NCBI RefSeq assembly: GCF_000275845.1 | Contig: NW_006766897.1 | Location: 600,247 to 664,246, forward strand | Length of the DNA: 64,000 nucleotides | Direction of reading: 5' to 3' | From: Dichomitus squalens LYAD-421 SS1 | Taxonomy: Eukaryota > Basidiomycota > Agaricomycetes > Polyporales > Polyporaceae | In this document: piece by piece, positions 31,695 to 41,518 of the stretch | Layout of the letters: each line of letters starts with the position of its first letter | Numbering within the stretch: position 1 is the stretch's first letter | Notes under the pieces: model-generated | The model's database searches: none | What the model was told of the DNA's origin: nothing | Seen by the model: the letters and a program-made list of their open reading frames with translations, nothing else | Made by a program: the position numbers and the translations under genes

Positions 31695-34055
31695 TCAATC
31701 TTGGCGAGCGAGGTAGATTACAGAAAGACGGATAAAAGCCCATACAAGCCCAATAGCACAGTACACGCTCGTTACCATCAAAGGCAAGAATTTGAGCGCA
31801 GAAACTCCAGTATCCGCTGCATCGGCGTGGTCAGAAGTGCCATCAACCGGAGTGGTCCGTTTCGTCAAGAGCGGGAACACCGTAACGAAGATTTGGAGAA
31901 GCGGGAAGCACGCAAGATACAGCCTCTCAAGGACGTCGATAACCACGAAAGGAAACGATCTCGGGAACCTGGTCCATTCGTCAGCTACGGTCTACAGGTT
32001 ATGGAAGCAATCATGCTTACTGATAGACTTGACGGTGGATAGGCCGCAAGACGAAGATGACCCAGAGGACCGAGTAAATGATCTTGGTCAATGTTTCTGA
32101 ACAGTGTCAGCTGAATGTACTTGCACGACGAAGCTCACAACATACCTGCTGGCGTAAACAATAACGGGAACAGAGAGAATATACCGGCCACTGAGGCTAT
32201 CTCGAAGGTGCGAAAGTGTTCGTTGTCCTCGGCAGCAAGCAGACTGACGGTCGATATTAGCTGATAGCGCAGGGAAAGCGAACAAAGGATTCACCTCAAC
32301 GGCACTAATACAAGGAGGATAGCCTTCTCGTGCACATGCCACCCGAACATGTAAGACGTGAATCCACACAGCGTAAGCGCTGTCACGAAAGACTTATACG
32401 ACGTGTTCATCCACAGCTTGCCCATGTAAATCTGCAACGGATGAGTCTGCTCTTCAACGAATGTGCTCTAATTGAGATGACATACCGTCTGGAATGCGAC
32501 CGTGATTGCGAAGGTGTGAATAGGCTTCACTGTTGGGAGGACCGCGAAGACCGTATCACCAACGAGTCCTCGAGATGTGGATGCGACGCCGAACTCGTTG
32601 ACAGCGATGCCGGCCAACTGGCCTCTGCTGACGACTGGCCGCGAGTCAATAACGGATGCTGACCGGACAACAGCAGGAGGAAGCTGAACGAACCCTTGAG
32701 CAGGACGCGGTCGAGTGCCGTGACCAATGCCCATACATTCGGCGCCCAGTAGGCATGATTTAAGCCGCGAGTAAATGGAAATAGACGGCTCAGAAGCTGA
32801 GGAAGCTGGCCCATGAGTAGGAAGGGGCCTAGTGACGCGAGGAATGTCAGGATCACGACGTTGGCTAGTGATAAGAAGCGACCAGGAAGGAGAGTATACG
32901 ATGGCGACAAGCAGTAAGAACGAAGAAGGTATATGAAGTACGCTGGCTACAGCATGAACCTCAGTTCCGAGTGCACGATATTCCACAATGCAGCGACAGA
33001 CGTACTGCAAGGTAGAGATAGATGTGTTTGAAGTTCAACAGCACAGCAAAGAGGAAACCACTCGCTAGCTTGCGATCCTGCAATGAAACATTCGTCAAAA
33101 GCAATCAAGTATACAGTAAGGTGGCATACATTCCGAGCCATCAGTATTGACCACAACAGAATCCCGAACATGAAACCATTATACTGGAAGTGTATATGGT
33201 CCACGATCAAGAATCCGGGATGTAAGAAGAGGGACGCGGAAATGATGCGCTGCATCGCCGGATTCTCTGCCCCACGAATGAATCTGTGCTCAGAGTCAGC
33301 TTTCGTCGAGCGATATCTGCCTCTTCCACTCACTTGAGAACGGCCGCTCCAAGCACAAGCTCTGTCACAATAACAGTAGTACGCTGGTACGCTATAACGG
33401 ACCACGAATCATAGTTGAGGTTATTGAGGTCCACTATACGAGGGTCGACGAAATACGCTGGGATGGACAGTAGCTTCTCAAAGTACGCGAAAAATGGGGG
33501 GTAGTCCAGTGCTTCAAAGACTATTAGAATCGTTACATCCTGACACTTAGAATACACTCACTCCATTCAGAGGTAGTCTACGAATGAAAAGGTAGATTGA
33601 GCGGCATGTATGTGACATACGGTAGAATGCTCGTACATCGTAGTACCACTTAGATATCGGCAGTGAATGGGTAATGGCGAGCCAATTGCGATGCACCTCA
33701 AAGTCTGTGGATCGACTACGAGAGATGCTCAGCGCTATAGCTAGATACCGTGCTGGAACGAGACGCACTATGCGGGGAACAGCAGTAGCTTGAGACATGT
33801 TGAGGCAATGAGTATGTCCCAGTCCGTCTTCGTCATATCCAGCTTTAGCGAGGACAGCCATCCTGACTTTATAACAGGGGAGTTCTTCTCTTCCTGGGTT
33901 CCCTTCACTGGGTTGGTGCTCTCCTCCGGTATGGAATCTGGCAAAGCATGGCTCTTCTCTCCTGTGACGGCGCCGGACGACGGTCGGGTTGCGATGGGGG
34001 ACAGCCGGTGTTGGCTCATCGAGTAAAGTCTTTCGGTGAGCAGTGCTTCTAGCAA
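31695..34055 (-). CDS. ALG8: Alg8, dolichyl-P-Glc glucosyltransferase (GT57) of the ER lumen
   Basis: After a hydrophilic N-terminus ([20 protein letters not shown]) comes [40 protein letters not shown], and [20 protein letters not shown]; the [11 protein letters not shown] form is typical of Alg8 and differs from Alg6 (WGLDYPPLTAY). Further exons: [113 protein letters not shown] (the FPF-RGL-HAYWAPN-WA block), and [20 protein letters not shown] (GWHVHEKA). These polytopic segments match the GT57 family. Known role: adds the second glucose to the N-glycan precursor. The frame opens at 34055; the second ATG at 34019 (MSQHRLS) is the more likely start. It has roughly ten exons. Divergent from VMA21. 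Confidence 0.92.
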
Positions 34056-34283
34056 AGAATGTGATCTCTACGACATGCAGTCCCGGAGGAGGGGTGGCAA
34101 GGAGTGTAGGTACGAGAGCTCCCCGCGTGCCACATCGCGTCCTTGCCACATGCTCACATGACGTGCAGACGCGACCGTGGCGCGCGTCTTGTTCTGTCCT
34201 CGACCACCACTTTCTTTGCCATTCGGCCCTGTGCAGTCAGTCCACACCCTATCCTTCAATCTTGTGATCGGAACACGCTGGTC

Positions 34284-34696
34284 ATGAGCGAACAGGTAGC
34301 AGCGGCGAAGATCGTTGAGCGGCAAGCTGAGCAACAGGGGTCAGTAGCTTGATCATACGAGCGTGTGTGCCAAGCTGACATCCCAGTTCACTATCCGCAG
34401 AGGTGTACTTGGGAAGTTGCTGATATTTGCTCTTTCCCTCGGAATTGTCCCTATATCATCATACTTCCTGTCTAGGGATTACCTCTGGGACGGTATGTCG
34501 ATCTTCTGCCATAGCGAGCGTTGAACTCATACTCCCTCTTAAAATCCCAGGCAACACTATATTCGCAGCCATCACAGCTGTAGTTGCCGCGAACGTGGTA
34601 CTCGTCGCGTATATAATCGAGTCTCTCCGAGAAGAATCGCGCATAAAGACGAAGGAGAAGGGAAAGCAGCCCGCAGAGTCCAAGAAGGATCGGTAG
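34284..34696 (+). CDS. VMA21: Vma21, V-ATPase assembly membrane protein
   Basis: Three exons: from 34284 MSEQVAAAKIVERQAEQQG, then GVLGKLLIFALSLGIVPISS and YFLSRDYLWDG, then NTIFAAITAVVAANVVLVAY, IIESLREESRIKTKEKGK and a C-terminus ending SKKDR. It has two membrane helices joined by a short loop, about 85-90 residues in all, as in Vma21. The last four residues, KKDR, form a dilysine KKXX ER-retrieval signal (yeast Vma21 ends KKED). Known role: ER chaperone that assembles the V0 sector of the vacuolar ATPase and cycles between ER and Golgi. The spacing to ALG8 on the other strand is about 230-265 bases, so they share a promoter region. Confidence 0.9.
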
Positions 34697-34780
34697 CACG
34701 TCAGTCCTCCTACGCCGCTCTCGTGTCCTCCTGCATTCTGCTTCCCGTGTGTGCTATGCATATCTCTCCTTCTGTGCCCG

Positions 34781-35409
34781 TCACAACGTCAGCTGGAAGT
34801 ACGATACGTCCAGCCACCTCCCAAACTTGTGTCCCACCTCCTTGACCGTCCCTCGAAGCTCGAACCCGTGCTCGGCCCAGAACTTCATCGTCCGCTCGTT
34901 CTCGGTGGTGACACTCGCTGCATCACGCGCTCAGAGCCGCACATATCCTCCATCGCTTGCCTTCCACGTACTCACCTGTGACCACATGGAACCGCTCCCC
35001 ATGTTTCCTCGTCTCCTCGAGGGTCCGCTCCAGGAGCTTTGCGCCAATACCCTTTCCGCGTAGACTCTCGTGTACGTATAACGACAACTCCGCCGTCCTA
35101 CGCGTCTCCTCGTGAGCAGCCGTGCACGCTCTGTATACACGCGCTACTCACGCATCGTACGCCGGCCGCTCCTTGTAGTGCCAGAGGTTGCACCACCCGA
35201 CAGTACGCGTAGAACCTGCGTCCGCCTCCACAAGTTCGGCCACAAGGCAAGGGTAGTGTTCCGCTGAGTGCCGCGAGCCATTCCACGCGCTGCGCGAGGG
35301 TCTGGGGCTCCGTGTGGAACGTCGCGGTGCCATGGAGGAATTGCTCGTTGTAGATGTCGAGGATGGCGGGCAAGTCGGCCTCGCTCGCGTCGCGGAATGT
35401 TACCACCAT
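34781..35409 (-). pseudogene. Phosphinothricin N-acetyltransferase-like GNAT gene with an apparent frameshift
   Basis: From 35409 the frame reads MVVTFRDASEADLPAILDIY, NEQFLHGTATFHTEPQTLAQ and RVEWLAALS, the classic start of the PAT/Bar GNAT branch. The next conserved part, EHYPCLVAELVEADAGSTRT, then VGWCNLWHYKERPAYDA, is in another frame, and only about ten bases (35255-35275) lie between them, too few for an intron. Beyond, two ordinary introns lead to AELSLYVHESLRGKGIGAKL (acetyl-CoA loop RGKGIG), LERTLEETRKHGERFHVVT, ASVTTENERTMKFWAEHGFE and ELRGTVKEVGHKFGRWLDVS. So every family motif survives and only one or two bases are out of step. It is either a recent pseudogene, a sequencing error, or a very small unusual intron. 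The family acetylates small amino-compounds. Confidence 0.7.
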
Positions 35410-35754
35410 GTTGAAATTGTGCGTGAACAAGAACAGCACGGTACGAGCCCTCGACATTTAAGTCAGGCCGAGTCATATACCCATTGCCATCCAATACTCC
35501 GACGTCGATCGGGTATCCACAGATAAGGGAAAGCCAGCGGCTCACAGAACGACTATTTGCATTCAACATATCGATTGCAAGGATATCGTGGTATGACAAC
35601 TAGGAGGATACATATGGGATAGTACAGTGTGTAGCGATGCTAGTGTGACAGTTCTGGTCTACGTGTGATAAGGTACTTCATATCCATGCTGGGCGATGCA
35701 GAAACGAATAAGATAATGTCAAGTCCACCAACGGCGAGCAAGTGGAAGACGAGC

Positions 35755-37195
35755 TCAGAAGTCCTCGTCAACCGTGCTGTGGACATTTTATCAGCTATGA
35801 GCCGGGACACCAACGGGAGGAAGATACTCACAAGGTCTTGCTCGTGTTCACCTCCGTCGTCGCGGTGGTAGTGGACGTGTTGATCCCGGCCTTGGAGTAG
35901 TCCGAGACACGCTTCTCGAAGAAGTTGGTCTTGCCCTGCAGCGAAATCATATCCATGAAGTCGAAGGGGTTCGTGACGCCGTAGTGCTTCTCGTCACCGA
36001 GAGCGACGAGAAGACGGTCAGCGACGAACTCAATGTACTGGCACATCAACTTTGAGTTCATGCCAATGAGCGCGACAGGGAGTGCGTCTATGGACACGCG
36101 AGGATAAGCCTCGGAACGATGAGGTAATAATGCAGGACGCACCAGTCAAGAACTCCTGCTCAATCTCAACGGCTTCCGTGATGATCTTGCGGATGTGATC
36201 GGGGTGTGGCCTCCTCTTGAGGTGGCTGAAGAGCAAGCACGCGAAGTCGGTGTGCATGCCCTCGTCCCGAGAGATGAGTTCGTTGGAGAACGTGAGGCCA
36301 GGCATTAAACCACGCTTCTTCAACCAGAAGATAGACGCGAAAGAGCCCGAGAAGAAGATACCCTCGACAGCGGCGAAGGCGACAAGACGCTCAGCAAAAG
36401 TCGACTGCTTATCGGATATCCACCGGAGGGCCCAGTCGGCCTTCTTCTTGATGCAGGGTATGGTGTCAATGGCATCGAAGAGGTGCTCACGCTGCTTGGG
36501 GTCCTTGATGTATGTGTCGATGAGCAGAGAATAGGTCTCGGAGTGGATGTTCTCCATCATGATCTGGAAGCCGTAGAAGCAGCGAGCCTCAGCAGCCTGA
36601 ACCTCGTTGGAGAAACGCTCGACAAGGTTTTCATTGACGATGCCGTCAGACGCAGCGAAGAAGGCGAGGACATGGGAGATGAAGTGCCGTTCATCGTCGT
36701 TGAGACGGTTGTTCCAGTCGTGCAGATCCTTGGAGAGATCCATCTCCTCGGCGGTCCAGAAAGACGCCTCAGCCTTCTTGTACATTTGCCAGATCTGCAT
36801 GGAAACATGAGCACCATGAACATATATCGAAGTCATGAGGTGAAACGAACCTCGTGGTACTGAATGGGGAAGAGGACGAAGCGACGCTTGGACTCCATTA
36901 GAAGAGGCTCCATGTCTACGGGTGAAGATGCTAATTAAGACACGTCGCGACGCGATATGGCGCGTCATAACCACTCACGTTCAGGGAGGTCGACCTCTCC
37001 GACCCATTGATGCCTTGATGAGGATGAGACAGGCTCCGGGGCATCAACGATTTCAAGCTTTTGCATGGCAGCAGCAGCCTGTGGTAGCGAGTGAGACAAG
37101 GTCATGGGACGCGATGCGTCATAACTGGCCTTCTTAGAAGGCGTCGGTGGAGGAGATGGGACGCGGGTAGGTGCAACAACGACGGTGGCGGACAT
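35755..37195 (-). CDS. RNR2: Ribonucleotide reductase small subunit, canonical copy (RNR2A)
   Basis: The start at 37195 gives [20 protein letters not shown]. Then come [80 protein letters not shown], and [100 protein letters not shown]. All class I diiron ligands are present: D in EEMDLS, E and H in MENIHSE, E in AAVEGIFF, E and H in RDEGMH; the radical Tyr is in HSETYS. The tail is split off by an intron and ends TFTVDEDF, the R1-binding C-terminus. Known role: makes the tyrosyl radical needed for dNTP synthesis. Introns follow LPE, QYHE, EFLT and the last Thr. Head to head with RNR2B. Confidence 0.96.
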
Positions 37196-37668
37196 GATAG
37201 GCAGTGTCAGGAGTATATTGGGAGGCGTGTATGTTGGCTTGAGCACGTCGTCGGGGTGCGTTACAGAATAGTGTGCGGCAAGCAGGGGCTTATATACGGC
37301 CAGACTTTCAACAAGCGAGGCACACGCGTTGTTTGGCTTTGTTGACGCGTCGCGTCGCGTGCTGGTATATAGGCTTTGGCGTGGTCGCGATCGTGGGAAG
37401 TTTGCTCCGAGCGCAACCCAAAGGCGCTTGCTGGTGCTGGCCATAGGGCAGAAGCCGAAAGAAGCCGACGGAGCCATGTCCAAGGCCTGGGCGCAACCCC
37501 TGAGCATTCCCATCACGTGACATAACGCGACTCATTTCCGGCTCCGCGCGCGCCTACGCGTAAGCCGCGGGCCAGATCGACGGCGACAGAAACGGTCTCT
37601 CCTCCGCCTAACGGACGGATTGCGGACTGCCTTGTCGTCCCTCCACCATTGACCAGTGCCTTGCGCCC
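37196..37668. promoter_or_regulatory. Shared bidirectional RNR2A/RNR2B promoter with three ACGCGT (MCB) boxes
   Basis: The two start codons face away from each other across 473 bases. ACGCGT occurs at 37324-37329, 37345-37350 (followed by further CGCGTCGCG) and 37556-37561. ACGCGT is the MluI cell-cycle box bound by the Mbp1-Swi6/DSC1 factor in yeasts, which drives G1/S transcription, including that of RNR genes. The palindromic boxes can serve either direction. TATATA-like stretches lie at about 37291 and 37367. Confidence 0.75.
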
Positions 37669-39176
37669 ATGTCCCCATCATACGACGAAACGCCAGCTAC
37701 GTCCCACCAGTCGACAGCCATGCAGGCTGGCCTGCCTGTCCCTCCACCGAGTAACGAAGCTCACACGTCAAGCGTTTCCGTCTCACCTCAGCCCCCAAGG
37801 AGCCCCAATGCAAAACTAAAACATGTGTCCAAAACCGGATCAATCTCCAGTGTTACTGAAGAAAAGCGTAGCCCAAGCTCTTACGAAGATCCGCAAGAAC
37901 GATTCATCGGCGAAGTCGACCTGCCTGAACGTACGCCGGTATACCGTTCTGAGCATGGACGCACGCTTATGCTACGCCTCGATAGACCTCGAGCCTTTGC
38001 TCACTGAGACAACTCGTCGCTTTGTGCTTTTCCCAATACAATACAATGAGGTTAATCTATGCCAGTGTCCTTGACAGCTGTCAGCCGCTCACCTATCGCC
38101 TCACAAGATCTGGCAGATGTACAAACAGGCCCAAGCTTCTTTCTGGTCCGTCGAGGAGATCAACCTCTCGCATGACCTGTGGGACTGGAATTACAAGCTC
38201 ACTGACAACGAGAGGCATTTCCTCTCCTACGTGCTCGCCTTCTTCGCCGCGTCCGACGGCATCGTCAACGAGAATCTCGTCGAGCGTTTCTCCAACGAAG
38301 TGCAAGCTGCCGAAGCGCGATGTTTCTACGGCTTCCAGATCATGATCGAAAACGTCCACTCCGAGACCTACTCCCTCCTCATCGACACCTACATCAAGGA
38401 CCCCGCCGAGCGCAAGTTCCTCTTCGACGCCATCGAGACCGTACCCTGCATCAAGAAGAAGGCCGACTGGGCCCTGCGCTGGATAGCGGACGAGCGGTCG
38501 GTGTTCGCCGAACGCTTGGTCGCGTTTGCTGCCGTGGAGGGTATATTTTTCTCTGGATCGTTTGCCTCTATATTCTGGCTCAAGAAGCGCGGACTCATGC
38601 CTGGGCTGACGTTCTCGAACGAGCTCATCTCTCGGGACGAGGGCATGCACACCGACTTTGCGTGCCTCCTATTCCACCATCTCCGCCGGCGACCACATCC
38701 GGCAAGAGTAGTAAAGATCATCACCGAGGCTGTCGAGATCGAGAAGGAGTTCCTCAGCGGTACGTTCAGTCCGCTATTCGCAGGCATACATCCGCCCCCG
38801 TGCTTACCGCTTTCTTGCACATCGCAGAGGCCCTGCCCGTGTCGCTGATCGGCATAAACGCACAGCTCATGTGCCAATACATCGAGTTCGTCGCAGATAG
38901 GCTGCTCGTGGCCCTCGGAAACGAGAAGCATTACAACGCGACGAACCCCTTCGACTTCATGGACATGATCTCGCTCCAGGGCAAGGCGAACTTCTTCGAG
39001 AAGCGCGTCTCGGAGTACGCCAAGGCCAACTTCAACCACACGCTGTCTCGTGAGGGCTCGGAAAAGCCGGCCGAGGGCTCTTCCAACCACGTCTTGTGAG
39101 CCCCTTTTTATCCTATCTCCGCCCCCTCCCCCTTGTTGCTGATGAGTGTCATAGTACCCTGAACGAGGACTTCTAA
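37669..39176 (+). CDS. Ribonucleotide reductase small subunit paralogue with Asp-to-Asn at an iron ligand (RNR2B)
   Basis: Exons 37669-37930, 37986-38050, 38108-38759, 38828-39095 and 39155-39176. The N-terminus is a longer Ser/Pro-rich stretch ([20 protein letters not shown]), then [60 protein letters not shown]. The rest closely follows RNR2[81 protein letters not shown], ending HVFTLNEDF, the canonical R1-binding tail. Differences at normally fixed places: the first metal ligand Asp (EE-D-LS) is Asn (codon 38162-38164, AAC); QYHEIW is [14 protein letters not shown] is KQAQASFW. Glu/His of helix B, the radical Tyr, and the ligands of helices E and F are kept. All four introns match those of RNR2A. 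It may be a partner subunit with poor or absent cofactor, comparable to yeast Rnr4. Confidence 0.93.
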
Positions 39177-39532
39177 ATTATCCCATGGGCTAGTCGTGGT
39201 TTGTATTGATAGGATGTCACATCCCCACTCAACCGTGTAACCTGTATCGAATACTCTAGAGTTAGACTGTATTCTAAACACTTCCCTAGTCACACGCTAC
39301 GCTTCCTATTAGTCCCTCCTGCTCACTTATGCTCTACTTACTGTAAGACGCAACTGCTCGTTAATGCAATTATATGCATCTTATTGGACTTCGCAGGCGC
39401 TCTGGGACCATCGAGGTGCTTTGTGAGGGCGTTGGGCAAGACGTGATTTAACATGGCTGTAAAACAGATGAACAACAGTGAAATAGGTAGGACTACAACG
39501 GTGAGGTAACAAATGCAATGGCGTCGACAGAT
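39177..39532. other. Intergenic stretch between convergent genes
   Basis: About 355 AT-rich bases separate the stop codons of RNR2B and RBG1, which point at each other. Only 3' untranslated sequence is expected; no repeat or RNA gene is seen. Confidence 0.45.
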
Positions 39533-41103
39533 CTACTTCTTCGAGATATGCACAACTGCCAGGAAAGGTCAGCAAGCGATGCAAACGACTCGCGAACGGT
39601 GGTAGTAAGGGACCTACCATCCTCGTCCTCCAACACATGATCCAACCCAACCTTCTGTCCCCTCGAATGCTTCGCGCTCGCGCCCCACACAATCGCATAC
39701 TTCATCTGCTTCGCGATCTCCTTATGGATCGCGTTACAAAAGTCCTCGACGCTGCACTTCCCGCGGCGCAAGACGACGGGCGAGTTGTAATCGGGGGGCA
39801 GCCCGCGCGGCTTGGTGTACACGCGGACGAGGTTGAGCGTCTCCCACATCTTCTCGATGAGCTCGTCGATGTTCCACCACTCGCGCGAGGAGATGGGGAC
39901 CGACATCGGGATGCGGTACAGCAGGTCGAGCTCCTCGATCGAGATCGCGTCGATCTTGTTCAGCACGTAGATGGCGGGGATGTAGACGCGGTTGCCCTCG
40001 ATGACGTCGACGAGGTCGTCCGCGGTCGCGCCCGGCTGGCGGATGGCGACGTCGGCGTTGTTGATGCGGTACTCGCTGAGCACGGCCTTGATCTCGTCGT
40101 GGTCGATGTTCGTGAGCGGGACCGTGTTCGTGATCGCGATGCCGCCCTTGTCCTTCTTGCGCACGGTGATGGCTGGCGGTTTCTTGTTCAGGCGGATGCC
40201 GAAGCCTTCCAGCTCGCTCTCGATGATGGCTTTGTCTCCGAGCGGCTTGAGCACGTCGAGCACGATGAAGATGAGGTGACATGTCCGAGCAACTGGGGAC
40301 GCAGACCTGAGATGGGGAATGCGGGTGGTGTGGGCAAAAAATGCGCACCAGCGATAACTATGATGTGCAGGAATTGCGGTCAGGCCTGAACATGATCCAG
40401 TTGAACCCCTGTGATGTTGCGCACCTTGTCGACCTCGACCTCGACCGTCATTTGCACCTTCAATGATCCCGGCTATGGAAGAGTTAGATCTTGGCCTCCA
40501 AGAGCTGTGCGAAAGGACGCACGTAGATCCAAGATTTGTATGGGCGCGCCGTGCACCTTGAGAGTCCCGGGGACGGTCGTGAGAGTCGTGAAATCAATCT
40601 CCGATGTCTCTGAATGTGTGCCGGTGAGTTTCGACATCAGCGTAGACTGTTATAAACGGGGGTGAACATCTGAACGGTTTCAGGAACCCGTGGCATGAAA
40701 CATGACACACCTTGCCCACTGAAGGGAATCCGACGAACCCGACCGTTGCAATGCCCGTGCGCGCGACATCGAAACCGAGGCCTCCCCCTCCTCCTCCACC
40801 GCCAGTCGGACCGAGGAGCTCGCGACGGAGCTTCGCGAGCTTGGCCTTGAGCTGACCTAGATGGTAGCTCGTGGCCTTATTCTTCTGCGCTGTTTTGTGA
40901 TGGATCTCAGAGAAATGTTATGATGGGGGCGTGAGGCGCTGCACATACTCCTGGCCTGCGATACTGAGCATTTGTCCGCGAAAAACTCGACAGCCTGGAG
41001 AGCTTACCATCTCATCTTCGATTTCCTTGGGTTGGGAAACATGTTAGAACGAGACAATTGGCACGGGGAAGGGCAATACCTTGATTTTCTGTACGGTTGT
41101 CAT
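39533..41103 (-). CDS. RBG1: Rbg1/DRG1, OBG-HflX-like translation GTPase
   Basis: The start at 41103 reads MTTVQKIK, then [32 protein letters not shown] with a Gly run, [20 protein letters not shown] then GKST (G1/P-loop), [20 protein letters not shown] then [11 protein letters not shown] (G3), [80 protein letters not shown] (G4 NKID), [20 protein letters not shown], and the TGS domain [45 protein letters not shown]. Known role: with its Tma46/DFRP1 partner it binds polysomes and helps stalled ribosomes. All motifs are intact and the length of about 366 residues is normal. The GC-rich sequence produces a long antisense frame that is not a gene. Divergent from KCH1. Confidence 0.96.
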
Positions 41104-41518
41104 TGTGGCAGAGATGAAGAATAATGATGACGGGCGCTTGTCTTGTTGGCGCTATTTCTGGCTCGCTTGATGGGGAGGCCTGAGACTGCAACGCCCTCGA
41201 ACGGTCTTCCTGCGCTCGTCGCAACGCCTGTCTTTCTCGACCCCCTTTCGCCGTCCTGTCTAATCCCTGTCCATCCACGCCCATCAACCTGTCTTGATCT
41301 ACAGACACCGCCCACTGCGCCCACAAAGTCAGCGTCCGTCTCCACTCCACGCCCAGGTTCGCCTCCGGTCGTTCTCCCAACGCCGCTCCTTGCTCTTTCT
41401 GCGACTTGGCTGGTCCGGGCGCTGCTTCACACACAACGAGGCCGCCCCCACGTCGCACTTCACTCTTTTCTGCCTGCCTACTACTGCGAACCTGTGAGCC
41501 CACTTTCGAAACCTCGTT
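41104..41518. promoter_or_regulatory. Divergent promoter region, RBG1 / KCH1
   Basis: 415 bases separate the start codons of RBG1 (minus) and KCH1 (plus). Open frames here are pyrimidine-rich and carry no domain. Long C/T tracts (CTTCC, CCCTTTC) are typical of basidiomycete promoters; no specific site is claimed. Confidence 0.5.

Noticed and set aside
35640..35831. Small minus-strand frame ([21 protein letters not shown])
   Set aside because: It lies over the last intron and final exon of RNR2A in another frame; the correct final exon reads TFTVDEDF.
39637..40389. Plus-strand frame of 250 codons
   Set aside because: Antisense of the RBG1 coding exons; its Asp/Val/Leu/Arg-rich translation has no domain.
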